Shown here piece after piece: positions 1 through 13,022 of a DNA stretch of 64,000 nucleotides. Within the stretch, counting starts at the first letter, position 1. Each line of letters opens with the position of its first letter. The notes under the pieces are model-generated. The model did not search any database and was not told where the DNA came from. It worked only from the letters and a program-made list of their open reading frames with translations. The position numbers and the translations under genes are program-made. Source of the DNA: Nyssa sinensis (taxonomy: Eukaryota > Streptophyta > Magnoliopsida > Cornales > Nyssaceae); contig CM018032.1 of NCBI GenBank assembly GCA_008638375.1, positions 8,601,001-8,665,000 of the forward strand, read 5' to 3'.

Positions 1-3000
1 GAGCTGCTGCAGAAAGAAGTATTCCTGGTGGAGTTGGTAGACTCCATTTCCAAGTCAAAGGAACCCATGTCACATCTCAAAGCAGTTTACTTTCTTCGGC
101 CAACGTCGGAGAATATTCAGCATATGCGACGCCAATTGGCTAGTCCAAGATTTGGAGAGTACCATCTTTGTAAGTTAGTTGAACTGGGAAGAGAAGGAAC
201 AAAATAAAAAAGATGCTGTTTGATGGAAATACTATTCATATTTGCAAATTTCATTAGAATTTTTTGTGAGCTATTGATTGAATCCATCTTTTGGCATGTC
301 ATACTTCTATTTACAGTTTTCTCCAACCTGTTGAAGGATACCCAGCTTCACATTTTGGCTGATTCGGATGAACATGAAGTTGTCCAGCAAGTTCAGGTAA
401 CTCTCATTTTGTAACCCTGAACCGCTTGACTAGATTTTTTTTTTTTTATAAAATATATTGGTACATTTATTTTCCCAACTTATATTTCTTAAAGTGGTTA
501 TCCACTTCTGCAGGAGGCTGAATAGCCGTAGTGCGCTAGCACTAGTGAGTTAGTGCACTAGCACTAGTGAGTTAGTGCACTTGAATTCAGTTTCCAAAAT
601 TATTAGGAATAATTGATATTGAAGAAATTGATGGTAATTCTGTTTTATCTTGTTGTGATCAGTATTACTGGCATGATCGCTCCATCAGATTCTGATTTTC
701 TTTCACTTGTATTAACATATTTAATTCCAAAATTCAATTGGGTTTCATAAGTGAGCTTTAAAGGTATCTATTGCCGTTTGTGCATGGAACAGAAAGATAT
801 GATAAAACTAAGGGAATGATGTAGATAGAGTAAAATGACAATGGGTTTTGTAGACAACCCTAATTAGTTGGGAGTTTTGGAACAAGGCTTGTGTTACACA
901 GTTTAATGCATTGTTACTCAATATTTTCCAGTTTGTTTAGCAAAGTGGTTTTGTAAATTATTGTATTTGACATCGTTATAAAAATGACTCCATTCAGTTT
1001 TGGCCTGTGTTCGAAAGGAACAATTAGAAATGATTATTGTTTTTATTTTGCAGGAGTTCTATGCGGACTTTGTTGCAAACGATCCTTACCATTTCAGTTT
1101 GAATATTCCATCAAATTACATGTATATGCTCCCGGCAGTTGTAGATCCTTCAAATTTGCAGCACTTCTGTGATCGAGTTGTTGATGGTATTGCAGCAATT
1201 TTCTTGGCATTAAAACGACGGCCTGTTGTTCGATATCAGCGGACATCTGATATTGCTAAAAGGATTGCACAGGAGACATCGGTGAGAGAAGTAGCAGAGT
1301 GCAAATTTTCACTTGAATACGAATTGCATGTCAATCCTAGGGATGTAAATGAGCTGAGGTGTTGATTAAGAGCTAGGGCTTAGCTTGCCAAAGTGATTGT
1401 TCAAGCTCCTTTATAAAGAAAATTAATGGAGTTCAAGCCTATTTTTAAGGCTCATTCTAGAGCTAGCTAGGTAGAACTCATGAACAAAACGTGGAGAAAC
1501 AAAAAGGAAAAGCATTTAACATACCCTGATGTAAAAAGCCAATGGTTTTCTTCTTCTTCTTTCAATTGGGGATAGGGAAAATGACTTGTCAGCATGTCAT
1601 GTTGTTCCTCCCACTCCATGAACAGCCATTTTCCTTGTGCTACATTATTTTACGGTTTCAGAGGCCGGTCGAAGTTTTGCCGAGCTTGCGCTGCTTGCCG
1701 AGCATCTAGGCTAGTCACAAGCTCTAGCAGGCTGCGGAGCTTAAACAGTTTATTATTTGTTTGTCTTGGTTCATTTTCAGTCCTAATCAATCCTTTTATA
1801 AAATATGGATTTTTTTTTTGCTGTATTCAATTGCATGTTTGCTTATTTTCCCTGGATTTATTTCCTTAGAATCTGATTTATGATATTTAGATTTAGATTT
1901 ATATTTATCTAATTTTTATGGACTTTAGTTTATTGTCTCAGGTTACATGCTGCGGATTCTTTTACAGTGTTTATTATTATAAGACATTAACTTCATTTTT
2001 CCCTGTACAAAACAGAAGCTCATGTACCAGCAGGAAAGTGGCCTTTTTGATTTCAGACGAACAGAAGTTTCTCCCTTGCTGCTGGTAATTGATAGAAGGG
2101 ATGACCCTGTTACTCCATTGCTGAATCAATGGACATATCAGGTACTTTTGCGTTATTTCTTTGAACTTGCCGTTCTTATTTCTTCTTTGATATGGGAGTG
2201 CCTCTTTAATCCTTCTGATGTTTGTGTAGACAATTAAACATTTACTCAAACGTAGCTCATCCGTGACAATAATTTTAATAGGCTATGGTTCACGAGTTGA
2301 TAGGTATTCAAGACAATAAAGTGGACTTGAGAAACATTGGCAAAACTTCAAAGGATCAGCAGGTTGAGTTCTATTCCTTCTCTCTCTACATATTCTTATT
2401 TCTATACTCTCCACCCATTATGATGAATCTTTTTTTCTATTCATGTTTACAGGAGGTTGTACTGTCATCAGAGCAAGATGCCTTTTTTAAAGCTAATATG
2501 TATGAGAATTTTGGAGATATTGGAATGAATATTAAGCGAATGGTGGATGAATTTCAGCAAGTTGCAAAAAGTAACCAGAGCATCCAGACAATAGGTTTGT
2601 ACCAGGCAATTTTCAAAATTTCAGTCTATGGTGGTTAAAGTGTCGTATTTGGGATTAAGGCTTAATGAGTTGAGTAGTTATAAAAGTACAGCAGTAGCTG
2701 ACAAATTATTGAGTCATCAAATGCTTTGATTTCTGCAGAAGACATGGCCAAATTTGTTGACAACTATCCGGAATACAGAAAAATGCATGGCAATGTTTCA
2801 AAGCATGTGAGCTTGGTTACAGAAATGAGCAAGACAGTTGAAGAGCGTAAACTCATGTTAGTTTCACAAACAGAACAAGAATTGGCTTGCAATGGTGGGC
2901 AAGGAGCAGCATTTGAGGTGATTTACTGCTTTATATAGTATTTCAGTTATGATTTTCTACTCCATATTCCATGTACATTGGTTTCATAGCTACTGATCAA

Positions 3001-5391
3001 TCTATAACAATTATATCATTCTTAATCATTTATCACAAATGATTTTAAATGCCACAATCCTAATGTCACCTAAATTCATTGTAGAATATGGAAGACAAGT
3101 TTGTACCACGATTGTAATATGTCAAATGCATATGTATGATCATGGTGGATCAAGAACAAAATAGAGCATGAATATGAAAATGTTGCAAGAATATTGCGAA
3201 AGGGGTAAAGTTGAGACAAAAGGGTGTATGAACTTGTTAATATGCATTTATAGTAATTGTTCACATGTTAGTATATGTTGTATAAGGAACTCCGGCAAAA
3301 GTTTAGATAGCTTACTTTTAATAAGTGAAATTCCTGGTTTAAGAAATTGGTGATATACATGTGAACAAATGGGGAAACCCAACAATTTATGCAACTATTG
3401 GTGTGGGATCGACTTAATAGCCTTAACCAAACTTTGGGTCTCTGGGGGAGTTTCGTGTAGCAATATTTAAATCACTAACCCTATATATGAAAGTTGGTTT
3501 GACTCTTGATTTCATGTTGGGGAGCCTCATAGCTGTGGCTATCATTATATTAGATATCTTGCTTTAAGAGGCGGTTAGTGGGATTTGTTGTTTGCCTGCG
3601 TTTCATGGTTATTTGATTATTCTAGTGAGGTAAATGCAAGCCTTGAGTTTAGAGGCGTGCCATGCAATAATATTCTTCCAAAGTAAGATGAAATGTTTGA
3701 TGTCTTATGGGTGCCATTGGATATTCCAAATTTATTGATTTTGAGCATGACACTAGATATGAACTGAGCTTGACCGAAATAAAGTTCCCCAAATGGAACT
3801 CCAACATTGAGGAAATACTCTTAGCTCTTAAACTCTAGGCCTGGATAGGTTCAATAATGCCATTGAGTTGGGTCAAGCCTAAGTTACTGGAATTGTCACT
3901 AAGCCCAAGTAAATTTCAATAGTAGCAAGCCTGAGCGAAGAAGAAGAGATTGTCTTGCTATGATCATGGTGTGAGGCTTCAGAATTGGTTGTACATAGGC
4001 AGATAAGAGTTTTGGAGCATGGTTACGTCCTATCCTTATATGGTGGTAGGGTTCTTTTTGTGTACACTTGCATGTGCTTCTATACATGTTTATATATGTA
4101 GCATAATGAAAGATAACCCTTGCTTAACATTACCTAGAACGAGGATCGTTCTGTTACATACAACAGATATGGGAAATGCAGTATGCAACATACTTTAAAT
4201 GTGTTAGATGGAAGGTAGGCTTATATAGATGACATCGGAGTAGATTATAGTGGGGTATGCTTACTGTTTTCTTTTCACCTAGAAATGATTATTATCATTG
4301 AAGTGCTCAATATAGTTGTGAAAATTTATTATACTAAAATGAAACATGTAAAAGTATTATCATCATTTTTTAGTCTGCAAAAGCATCTTCATAATATCCA
4401 TTATAGCAACTGAGAACAAGATATAGAAAGTTGATTGAGATATGCAATGAAGACTAGTAACTACACTAAGAAGGAATGTTTTTGTTCAACTCTTTTTTTC
4501 CCATTCTATCTCAGGTTAAATTTGACAAAAGGATCAGCAGAAATAAGAATGACTTCAATTTAGAGTAAGAGAATACAAGTTGGCCTATTTTAATAGGAAC
4601 TCAATACAACTCAATTCAGCAAAGCCTTATCTTAACTAGTTAGGGTAGGCTACATGAATCTTGTCTCACCATTTTGCTCTATTTAAGACCTATTTTAATA
4701 AGAAATGACCCTAAATAGGAGAGATAGATGAAACAAGATTTATGTACCTACTTTAAGCAGTTGGGTAAGACTTCACAAAGTTGTGCTTTTGTGCACGGAA
4801 AATTCAAAAGGAGATACAAATATTTAAAGAACTCAAATATTGTTATTGGTGTAGTGACTTGTTTAGAGCATTGTGCATCTAGTGCTAATACGAGAAATAC
4901 CACGAAACAATTCACCATTGATGTAAAGAAAGGCAAACCCATCATGTTATTTTTTTGAATTCAATCTAAACCCTAAATAGGAGAGATAGATGAAACAAGA
5001 TTTATGTACCTACTTTAAGCAGTTGGGTAAGACTTCACAAAGTTGTGCTTTTGTGCACGGAAAATTCAAAAGGAGATACAAATATTTAAAGAACTCAAAT
5101 ATTGTTATTGGTGTAGTGACTTGTTTAGAGCATTGTGCATCTAGTGCTAATACGAGAAATACCACGAAACAATTCACCATTGATGTAAAGAAAGGCAAAC
5201 CCATCATGTTATTTTTTTGAATTCAATTTCCTTTCTTCTCACTTCAATTCCCCTAGTTTTAATAATATATCTAATAAAATGTCTGTTGCAAATGTAAAAT
5301 GAAAAAAAAATTGGTTAGGTAACACTACTGACAAGTCAAAAAAATAAGAGGCAAATGAGTAAAGAAGGAACTGACTTGGGAGAAGAGGTGG

Positions 5392-5430
<39 letters not shown>

Positions 5431-8400
5431 ATCGGTGGCTTTTGAGAATATGGTTCAAAGTCTCAATATCGGTTATTAATTTTGGGGACATTGAGACAAC
5501 TCTATCATAGCGTCATATAGCATATAAGGTTCAAAATTTTTCAAAAGCAAATCTTTCAATCTAACTTGAGATTTTCTTCCCTAACAAAAATTCTACAATT
5601 TTTTCTCACGCCATAGGTACCAAAAAAGACACAATGACGCTAATTCCCAAATTTTCTTAACACGTGTTAAGCAACTAATTGTTCTAAAAGCTTAAGTTAT
5701 TAGACAATGTATATCAGACTCTCAATACTCCTCCTCACGTGCGACATTGGACTCGCACATGAAGAGACAAAAACTACAGAAAAAGGCGAAGTAAAATAGA
5801 ATGCAAATGCAAATAGGGAATAAATGCAAATGGAGAAACTTGAACCCAAGGCCTCCTATAACCAAGACTCTGGTATCATGTTAAGCAACCAATTGCTCTA
5901 ACAGCTTAAGCTGTTAGAGAATGGGCCAACAGTGTATATCAAACTCTTAACAACACGATAATCTCACTAACTATTAAGGAACTCCACTAGTGTACTTGGC
6001 ACAATCCTATCACAACCAAATAACAAATACGAAGTACACCTCGCAAATGAGCAATTACGGAAGAGATGGTTGATGGTCTCCTCTTACCCTTGGCACTTAT
6101 AACAAACCTCTTTTTTGAAGGTTATCCATTGTAAGAATTTATCCCCATGAGATTGCCCAAGAAAAGAAAGCCACCTTTGTAGGGGCTGTAGTTCGCCAAA
6201 ATGCTTTTCACAGGAAACTCCTCACTCCTCTCCTTGCCAACTCCAAATAGAATGACATGATAGTGAATTTGCCCCTGAAAATCACCTTCCATCAGAAGGG
6301 ACCTACAAAACTTATATTCAATTTGTTCATCTTAATGAATCACTCAACATGGGATTGCTTCTATACTTCTCAAGGAAGTTGTAATATCTCAGATTAAGAG
6401 CCGAAGTATGAAAGCTGGGTTGCCCATAACAACAATGGAGAAACTTCATTACATTCAGGTCACTGTTTACTAATATGTTCTTATTAAAAATGAAAGTGTT
6501 GGGTTGAGGATATTCAGTCAAATTTTTTAAGAATTTCACTTAGCTATGTTTTAAAATTTTTTTTTTTTTTAGATGTATTATAACTTATGAGAATCGATAA
6601 ATCAACATTGATTATAACCGATGCCCTTTAGTTCTTTTGTTTTGCTTGTTCTTTTCTAAACCATTACGATTCTCATTACATTTAGTTGCCGTTACTACTT
6701 TCCGGTCTGTCTGGTGCATGTCTAATTTGTTATTTATTTTTTGATATGTACATGTCTAATATTCTATTAATGGCATTTTATATATGCAATGAATGGGAAA
6801 CTATCAACATGGCTTCCTTTTCTAAATATACTTTTGTGCAGGCTGTGACAAATCTTCTAAACAATGAAAGTGTCTCTGATATTGACCGCCTTCGCCTGGT
6901 GATGTTGTATGCCTTACGCTATGAGAAGGAGAGTCCTGTTCAACTGATGCAGCTTTTCAACAAACTGGCGTCTCAGTCTCCCAAGTATAAGCCTGGGGTA
7001 ATGGAACTAATCTAAGACTACCATTCTACATCATTTACTGTGTTGAAGATCTCATGATCATTCACTTTTAAAAAATTAGCAATATTAATGTGGATAGTTA
7101 AAAAATTTGGCAATATTAATGAGGATGGTGAAATAATACCTGATCACATTAACATATATTTTTTAAAAAATTCAAAATTTACAGGAAAAGCATTTTGTTA
7201 TTATTATTTTGAAAAGAAACCTCCAATATCTGTTGTATTTTTCCCCTTTCATGTTTGGCCTCTTTTTTTTAATCCCAATTTGAGATTTAACTATCTAGCA
7301 TAGGCTCAGTTGGACAGGCTGCGGCAGATATATGAAGAATTGTTATTTTCACTACTCCTGGTTGTGTAAGAACTTGACTAATTTGTTAGCCATCATGGAA
7401 TGACAGCTTGTGCAATTTATGTTAAAGCAAGCGGGTGTTGATAAGCGAACTGGGGATCTTTATGGTAACCGAGATCTCTTGAATATTGCTCTTAACATGG
7501 CTCGTGGGCTCAAGGTTCGTTGGGAAATAATTATACTTTTTCATTTTTCTTTTTGGGCTTGGGAACAGTTTCCAGGTGCATAAAGTTTGATCTCTCATTA
7601 TTGTAGGGGGTTGAGAATGTGTACACTCAACACCAGCCTCTTCTATTCCAAACCATGGAAAGCATTACAAAGGGGAGGTTGAGAGATGTGGACTACCCGT
7701 ATGTTGGAAATCACTTTCAGCAGGGCAGGTTTGTAGTTACAAGTTCATCTCTTGGTTGCAGCTGCAGGATTTTTGTTCATTAACAGGCCCCATTCTTTTT
7801 TATATTCTCATTGTAAGCAGCTGTGGTTGTTAGACTACATGCAATTTGCCTTTCGTTACCAGTCTGGAGTTTGATGCTGGAAGATGCAAATGATTACAAC
7901 TAACATCAAATTAGTGACAATTGATTTCAGTAATGAATGTGACAATTTTAGAAGGAATTTCAGAGTGCTTTCTATTTCTGATTATAGTTAAGATTGAGAA
8001 TAATAAAGAGTAATGACAAAACAATTACCAGTTCGAAGGCATCTGAAACTTTATGCTAATTTAATCAGAAAAAAAGAAAAGAAAAGAAAAGAAAATTTGA
8101 GAATGTTTCCAACCTTCAGTAGTTGATGAAAGGAGGATGACTATAGGTGGCCTAATCCTGGCAAGTTGCATGGCTATGTAGTCTGCATCAAATGTTGTTT
8201 GCATGCATGAGGGTGGATACCACCTCAGGTGGAAATCCTTTTAAGGTTTCAAATATCTTTGAATTAGACCTCAGATCTGTTGTGAGACAAGGTGCTGTTC
8301 CATTATGCTTTTCCCATGCACGGTGTCTTCTGGCATCCTATTCTTGTTCATCTCTTAGTGAAGGACCATCATCCAAACATATGATAGTAGGATGGAAGCC

Positions 8401-9097
8401 AACTTCTGATATAAGACAACCTTCATTGTGAATTTGCCTAAGACACACTTCTCAAGGAAAAACCTTTTTTTTCCAAAGAGAGGTCCTATATGTGAAGAAA
8501 GTGAATATTGTAAGAAACTTTATCATTTATTATTCAATCTCACACATTTAATCTCTGGTAGGCCACAGGAGGTGGTGATTTTCATTGTTGGAGGAACAAC
8601 ATATGAGGAGTCACGTTCTGTCGCTCTACAAAATGCCATAAATTCTGGGATTCGCTTCATACTTGGTGGTTCCGTGGTTCTCAATTCTAAGAGGTTTGTT
8701 GCAAGTCATGATTAATGTTTTACATTTGACACACTCTAGATGAGCTGAAGAAAAGTTTGCCTCCCCCATGTCAGTTGTGCTCGGGCCATGGGGACTAACT
8801 TGGGGCATACAAACTTGATACTGCTAGCCTGTTTCTTGCACTGAGTGCAGGGTTGAGAATTTAATTTTTGGTTGGGGCCGTTGGGCTCACATTTGGTGAA
8901 GTTGGGCCTTAGAAATTTTTTTGGCCAATGGTTACATTCCTCCTAAGTTGGCTTTGATTCATTCCTCTTTAAGTTCTCCATGCAATTTCTTGATTATTTT
9001 AGTAGTCATTACATTTTATTTTGGTTGGAAATGTAGGTTTCTGAAGGACCTTGAAGACGCTCAGAGGACTGCTCGGTCAAGCACCAATCTGGTTTGA
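1..9097 (+). CDS. VPS45: VPS45, Sec1/Munc18 vesicle-fusion protein (5' end outside window)
   Basis: SM-family protein that binds syntaxin-type SNAREs and drives membrane fusion at the trans-Golgi and endosome. Twelve coding exons read continuously in frame: 1-169, 317-396, 1054-1281, 2016-2141, 2282-2362, 2453-2594, 2739-2917, 6842-6997, 7407-7514, 7607-7728, 8562-8693 and 9037-9097 (stop TGA). All visible junctions are GT-AG. They encode 527 residues; plant VPS45 is about 569, so roughly the first 42 residues lie before position 1. Family signatures seen are [20 protein letters not shown] in the fourth exon, the [11 protein letters not shown] helix, [13 protein letters not shown] and the C-terminal domain-1 return [16 protein letters not shown] followed by [17 protein letters not shown]. 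No frameshift or premature stop was seen, so the gene looks functional. Intron 8 (2918-6841) is unusually long and holds repeats. The identification is from recognised sequence; exon limits were set by reading frame and splice consensus. Confidence 0.96.
537..580. repeat. 22-bp tandem direct repeat in VPS45 intron 2
   Basis: Two perfect head-to-tail copies (537-558 and 559-580) of a 22-bp unit that contains the palindrome-like cores CTAGCACTAG and GTGCAC. It lies about 140 bp after the exon 2 donor. No function is evident. Confidence 0.85.
4611..4690 (+). repeat. Dispersed short repeat, copy 1 (CAAAGCCTTAT family)
   Basis: The stretch beginning CTCAATTCAGCAAAGCCTTA and running through a TTAGGGTAGGCTACATGAAT block to the TCTCACCATT block is closely matched at 49041-49125. 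The motif is familiar as a frequent short interspersed sequence of plant genomes. Its class (MITE or SINE) cannot be settled here. Confidence 0.7.
4708..5227. repeat. 262-bp tandem duplication in VPS45 intron 8
   Basis: 4708-4965 and 4970-5227 are identical by eye over 258 bp, at a 262-bp period with a 4-bp spacer. Both copies encode the same small chance open frames on each strand. The absence of differences means a very recent duplication or an assembly artefact. The copies start at ACCCTAAATAG and end at GAATTCAAT. Confidence 0.93.
5393..5427. repeat. (TA)n microsatellite
   Basis: About 17 uninterrupted TA units inside VPS45 intron 8. Confidence 0.95.
5665..5950. repeat. Repeated GTTAAGCAAC motif pair in VPS45 intron 8
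   Basis: Two diverged copies of a block of about 70 bp starting GTTAAGCAAC.AATTG and continuing into AGCTTAAG..GTTAGA and GTGTATATCA lie at 5665-5735 and 5879-5950. The segment between contains a GAACCCAAGGCCTCC block. The arrangement resembles paired ends of an old inserted element, but no terminal motif or coding capacity identifies the class. Confidence 0.5.
5990..6300 (-). mobile_element. LINE (L1-type) ORF2 zinc-binding-domain fragment
   Basis: Read on the minus strand, 6240-6120 gives a [23 protein letters not shown] pattern, and the next part gives [13 protein letters not shown]. This is the zinc-binding reverse-transcriptase domain (zf-RVT) near the C terminus of plant L1 ORF2. Stops and frame changes interrupt it. 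Neither a poly-A tail nor the RT core is present, so it is a short dead fragment. Confidence 0.72.
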
Positions 9098-9850
9098 AGT
9101 TCAAACCTGCCACACCTAGCATCATCTCTTTAAAGTTTGAAGGCATGTAGATTAGTGCTTGCGGCTTTATACTTGTTCTGGCAATAGATTATTTGTATTT
9201 GGAACTGCAAAACCGCTTGTACTTGGAAGAGATATCTTTGATGAGATCATTGTTGGCATAAAATGGGTTTCAATTTTTAGCGACTTGCATTGGAGTATAG
9301 AGAGAACACATTTTGAGAAGAAAGACCCGAAACCTAGAGACTCCAACTTGGAGGACTCCACTTGCAGCAGGAGTCGATTAATACTTTTGTGCTTGAATAT
9401 AAATTATTTCCTCAATTCCTCTCAGAGAAAGGATTGTAAGTTCATATGTTAAGGACCCTTTTTCTTTTTTCTTTTTTTTGTATAGATTATAGATGTATTT
9501 ATCCTTGTAGCTGTATGACAATTTTTTGTTGAAAAAATAACTGTCACCAAAGGCAATTCTTGTAACAGACAATTTTGCAGTAAGTTTTAAACATTCTGAT
9601 CTTCAAACTTTTGAATATTTTGTTACAACAATGGCCTCCTGTATGCCATTGCATGCATTATGTCACAGCTTTGGTACCTAGCAAGAGATGCAGCCTATTT
9701 TATTTAAGCATAACCTTATAACAGAATGCTCCTAGTTAATACAATCCTGAATGATGTTTATTTTGTTTGGCAGGGTTGATGCGCTAGTGCTTGTTGATTT
9801 AACTGACACTGGTGTAGCTTGTTTAAGAAAGATTTAGAAGAAAAAAAAAA
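9098..9850. other. VPS45 3' flank and likely 3' UTR
   Basis: Non-coding sequence after the VPS45 stop. A pyrimidine-rich TTTGTTTGGCAG at 9763-9774 could be a splice acceptor of a 3' UTR intron, but nothing confirms it. No gene is seen. Confidence 0.5.
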
Positions 9851-11071
9851 TCTCTTATATTACTTTTACCGTTTTATTATTATTTTTTAGCGTGTAAAGA
9901 TTTGCAAGATAAGATTTTGTACATTTGACTTTTTCTAAACTTTTGTAAATGAATCAAGTCGAGTTAAGTAATAGATTATTCAAACTTAGTTGAGTTTTCA
10001 AGTTGGATTGTTATTTTTTCAAGACAATCTCGAATAATTCTCTTATTGTGTGTCAAGTTTTAATAATTTATTTTTTTATATAATATTATATCATTTATTA
10101 ATTTATCAAATCATATTAAATTTAATAAATTAATAAATCTCAAAATGCGTATAAATATGACTTTTTTTTATTTTGTAAGTTGACTGAGGAAGAGTTTTTA
10201 TCAGAGATGATTATGATTTCAACTAGAGTTTTCAACCGAGTCAGTTACAATTACAATCCAAACTCGTAACATATTTCGTCTTATAACTTTACTACAATAA
10301 CTGAGAGCTGTCATCCTTCCTTTACAAATATTTCTTTATCATTTCTCCATTTTAAACACAGCCTGAAGTATCATTCCAACTCCAAACTTGACTCCAACAC
10401 TTTCTTAGCAATGTGTGGTACCATCATCGCTTCACCGTTGCAATTAAATGAAGGGAAATGGTCATAGAAGCCGACCTGAATATTGGGGATCCGATTCGAA
10501 ATGACATCGGTCACATGACAGGATTGGACCCTAGCCCCAGGTCTCAATACTTGTACCCGTTTCCCTAAAGGATCTCAGATTCAAATTGTCATCGATACGG
10601 CGCCTTATTATTGTACTTTCCGGGCAAACTCCCCCTCCTGCCTCTTTCGGCGACCGCAAAGTACAACCGCCAATCAACTCTTGAATTTTTGGTTGGAAAG
10701 AGTTGTTTGGAGAACTTCATATTTTAGAAAATAGATTTTAAAAAATTGATTATTGGTTAGTGAATTTTGAAAAATATAACTAATTTTTTATTTGTATATT
10801 TGGTAAAAATTATGTAAACGGCGAGTTTAAGAATAAAAAATATAGAAAGCCAAATGAATTTTTAGAAATTAGTTTTTGTTTTTTAGATTCTCTGAATCAT
10901 AATTTGGCTTTTGTGCCTCATTACAAAAGCTGATTTTCAAAAAATATAACTAAACATTTCAAGTGTTTTTAGCCTAAAAATATAAAATAATAAATCATTA
11001 AATGTTAATTATTTTTAAAAAATTTACAAATGAGTATATATTTGTTAACATAAAAATAGAAAATGCATAAT

Positions 11072-11480
11072 ATTTAGAAAAAATTACTAAAAGGTCCATA
11101 AAATAAAATTTTCAATTCAAATTGTCATTTATAACTTTTTTCCTATCTAAAAGGCTCAAAGAAAAAACATTTACTACAAAAAATCATAATATCGCGTGAA
11201 GTGAATTTTTTTTTTTAGGCCTTCTAGATAAATATTTTTTTTTATTGAAGAATTTATTTTATGAATTATTTAGTATATATATTTTTAAATATAACTTGAA
11301 TATTATTTTAGTCTAATCAGTAATATTTTATAACGGTATTAAAATGAATGTTTACAATTTGACTTTTTTACTTTTTTGTAATAAAAATTTATTCTTTCAA
11401 TCGTTTAGATAGAAAAAAATTTATCATGCATTTTCTTTATTAAAAATTTTATTTTTTGAACTTTTAATATTTTTTCTTAA
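11072..11480. repeat. AT-rich inverted-repeat (MITE-like) family, copy 1
   Basis: Starts TTTAGAAAAAATTACTAAAA and ends with the near-complement TTTTAATATTTTTTCTTAA. It shares its internal order of motifs (GATAAATA, GAAGAATTTATT, GTCTAATCAGTAATATTTT, TAACGGTATTAA) with 43803-44335 and 61350-61790. It has no coding capacity. Confidence 0.65.
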
Positions 11481-11544
11481 TATTTATTATAAACTCTTTC
11501 ACTAAAATAAAGTGTATTGCTGCGAATCTAATATAAAGAATATG

Positions 11545-11585
<41 letters not shown>

Positions 11586-12626
11586 TTCTTTATATATTTT
11601 TATTTAATAAATAAAAATTATGAACTTATCAATTATAAAAAGATCTAAATTCTTAAATTGTAACAAGATTGATTCTTTAAAAAAATAAAAAAAGATAAAT
11701 TATACTAACTTTTTTGAGATTTCAAATAATTACAAAATTTTTCTCTGAGTTTTTTAAAATTACACTTTTGTCTTTTATTTTTATTGATAAATTACATATA
11801 CTTATTCTCTTGTCCAGACAAAAATATTTCTTTCATATTTTTTTTTTTACATTTTTTAAAATTTTACCTAAATTTCTCTAACCTTTTTTAAAAGAATTTT
11901 ATCATTTTATATTAAAATAAATATTTTTTTTTATTTCTGATTAAGAATGCTTTAATTTACATTTATTTAAAAAAAAAAGTTTAAGAAAATTGGTTAAAAA
12001 TTAAAAAATATAAATAAGATAAAATAAAATAAATATTTTGATCATTTTAAAAAAAAATAAATTAAAAAAAATTATATACACTTTATTATTAAAAGTAGAA
12101 AATAATAAAAAAATTTATTTGAAAAAAGAGAGAGAAGTTAAACATGATTGGCACAATGAACAAACAAACAGAACCTGTGAATGAACTTGTAAAAACACAG
12201 AAAAACCTGCCAAAAATATCAGTGCACCATTTCGACTTTCAAATGATGAAAGCCGCAGAAATCTGTCCCCATCGCAGGAAGCATATAACTTCCAGGCTGC
12301 TACTAAGATTGAGTATCGAAAAATCACCCTAAACCATAAATGGAAGACTCTATAATTTACCATTTTTAAGCTTCTTCTGAAACAAAGTCCAATCCAGAAC
12401 GCAGTTGACAGCGAAAACACCAATTGGGTTTCCGTATTAATTCCTCGAAGTTGTTTCAGCTGAAACTGAATGTAATGAATGTTATTTGATGGATTGGACT
12501 TGATAACTTTGATTTTCATCACTTCGGAGAACGAAACTCTGCAACCAACTCTGTTTTTATTAAGTTCTGAGTTTTCTGATCTGTCTTAAAATAAGATTCT
12601 CTCCCAGCTCCAGATTATATTATAGG

Positions 12627-12661
<35 letters not shown>

Positions 12662-12884
12662 CCACATACTCTGTGATATTGATGTTTTTTTTAAATAATT
12701 TTTTATATTAGATTGATATTTCTTATTAAAATTATCACTGTAAATGATAAATTTATTATTTTATCGTTAAAATAAAAACACTGATTTTTTTTTTATTTTT
12801 TTTGTAAAATCTGATCATTAAAAAGAACTCTCACGTAATTTAAGTAAAAAAATAAAAAAGTTTGAGTATAATATATAATAATAT

Positions 12885-13022
12885 ATATATGTATGTATAC
12901 ATATGAGTTTATTTATTCTTTACATATTATATTATGTGTTTATATATATATATATGTATGTATGTATGCATATGAGTTTATTTATTCTCTACATATTATA
13001 TTATGTGTTTACATATATATAT
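12885..13022. repeat. 69-bp local tandem duplication, AT-rich
   Basis: The block GTATG.ATGCATATGAGTTT through ATTATGTGTTT occurs twice in a row at a period of about 69 bp with few differences, flanked by TA runs. Confidence 0.8.

Larger units (their letters stand above)
2918..6841. other. VPS45 intron 8, repeat-bearing (3.9 kb)
   Basis: Long intron between two in-frame VPS45 exons. It contains a dispersed repeat (4611-4690), a 262-bp tandem duplication, an AT microsatellite, a duplicated motif at 5665-5950 and a LINE scrap, all listed separately. From 2918 to about 4600 I see no open frame or recognisable element. Confidence 0.8.

Noticed and set aside
4728..5220. Two identical 76-codon open frames
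   Set aside because: They are the same intronic sequence duplicated at 262 bp; identity reflects the duplication, not protein conservation.
12115..12522. 135-codon minus-strand open frame in AT-rich spacer
   Set aside because: Begins in a coding-like way (MKIKVIKSNPSNN) but soon becomes Phe/Ser/Leu-rich without any domain, splice partner or family similarity; probably chance.
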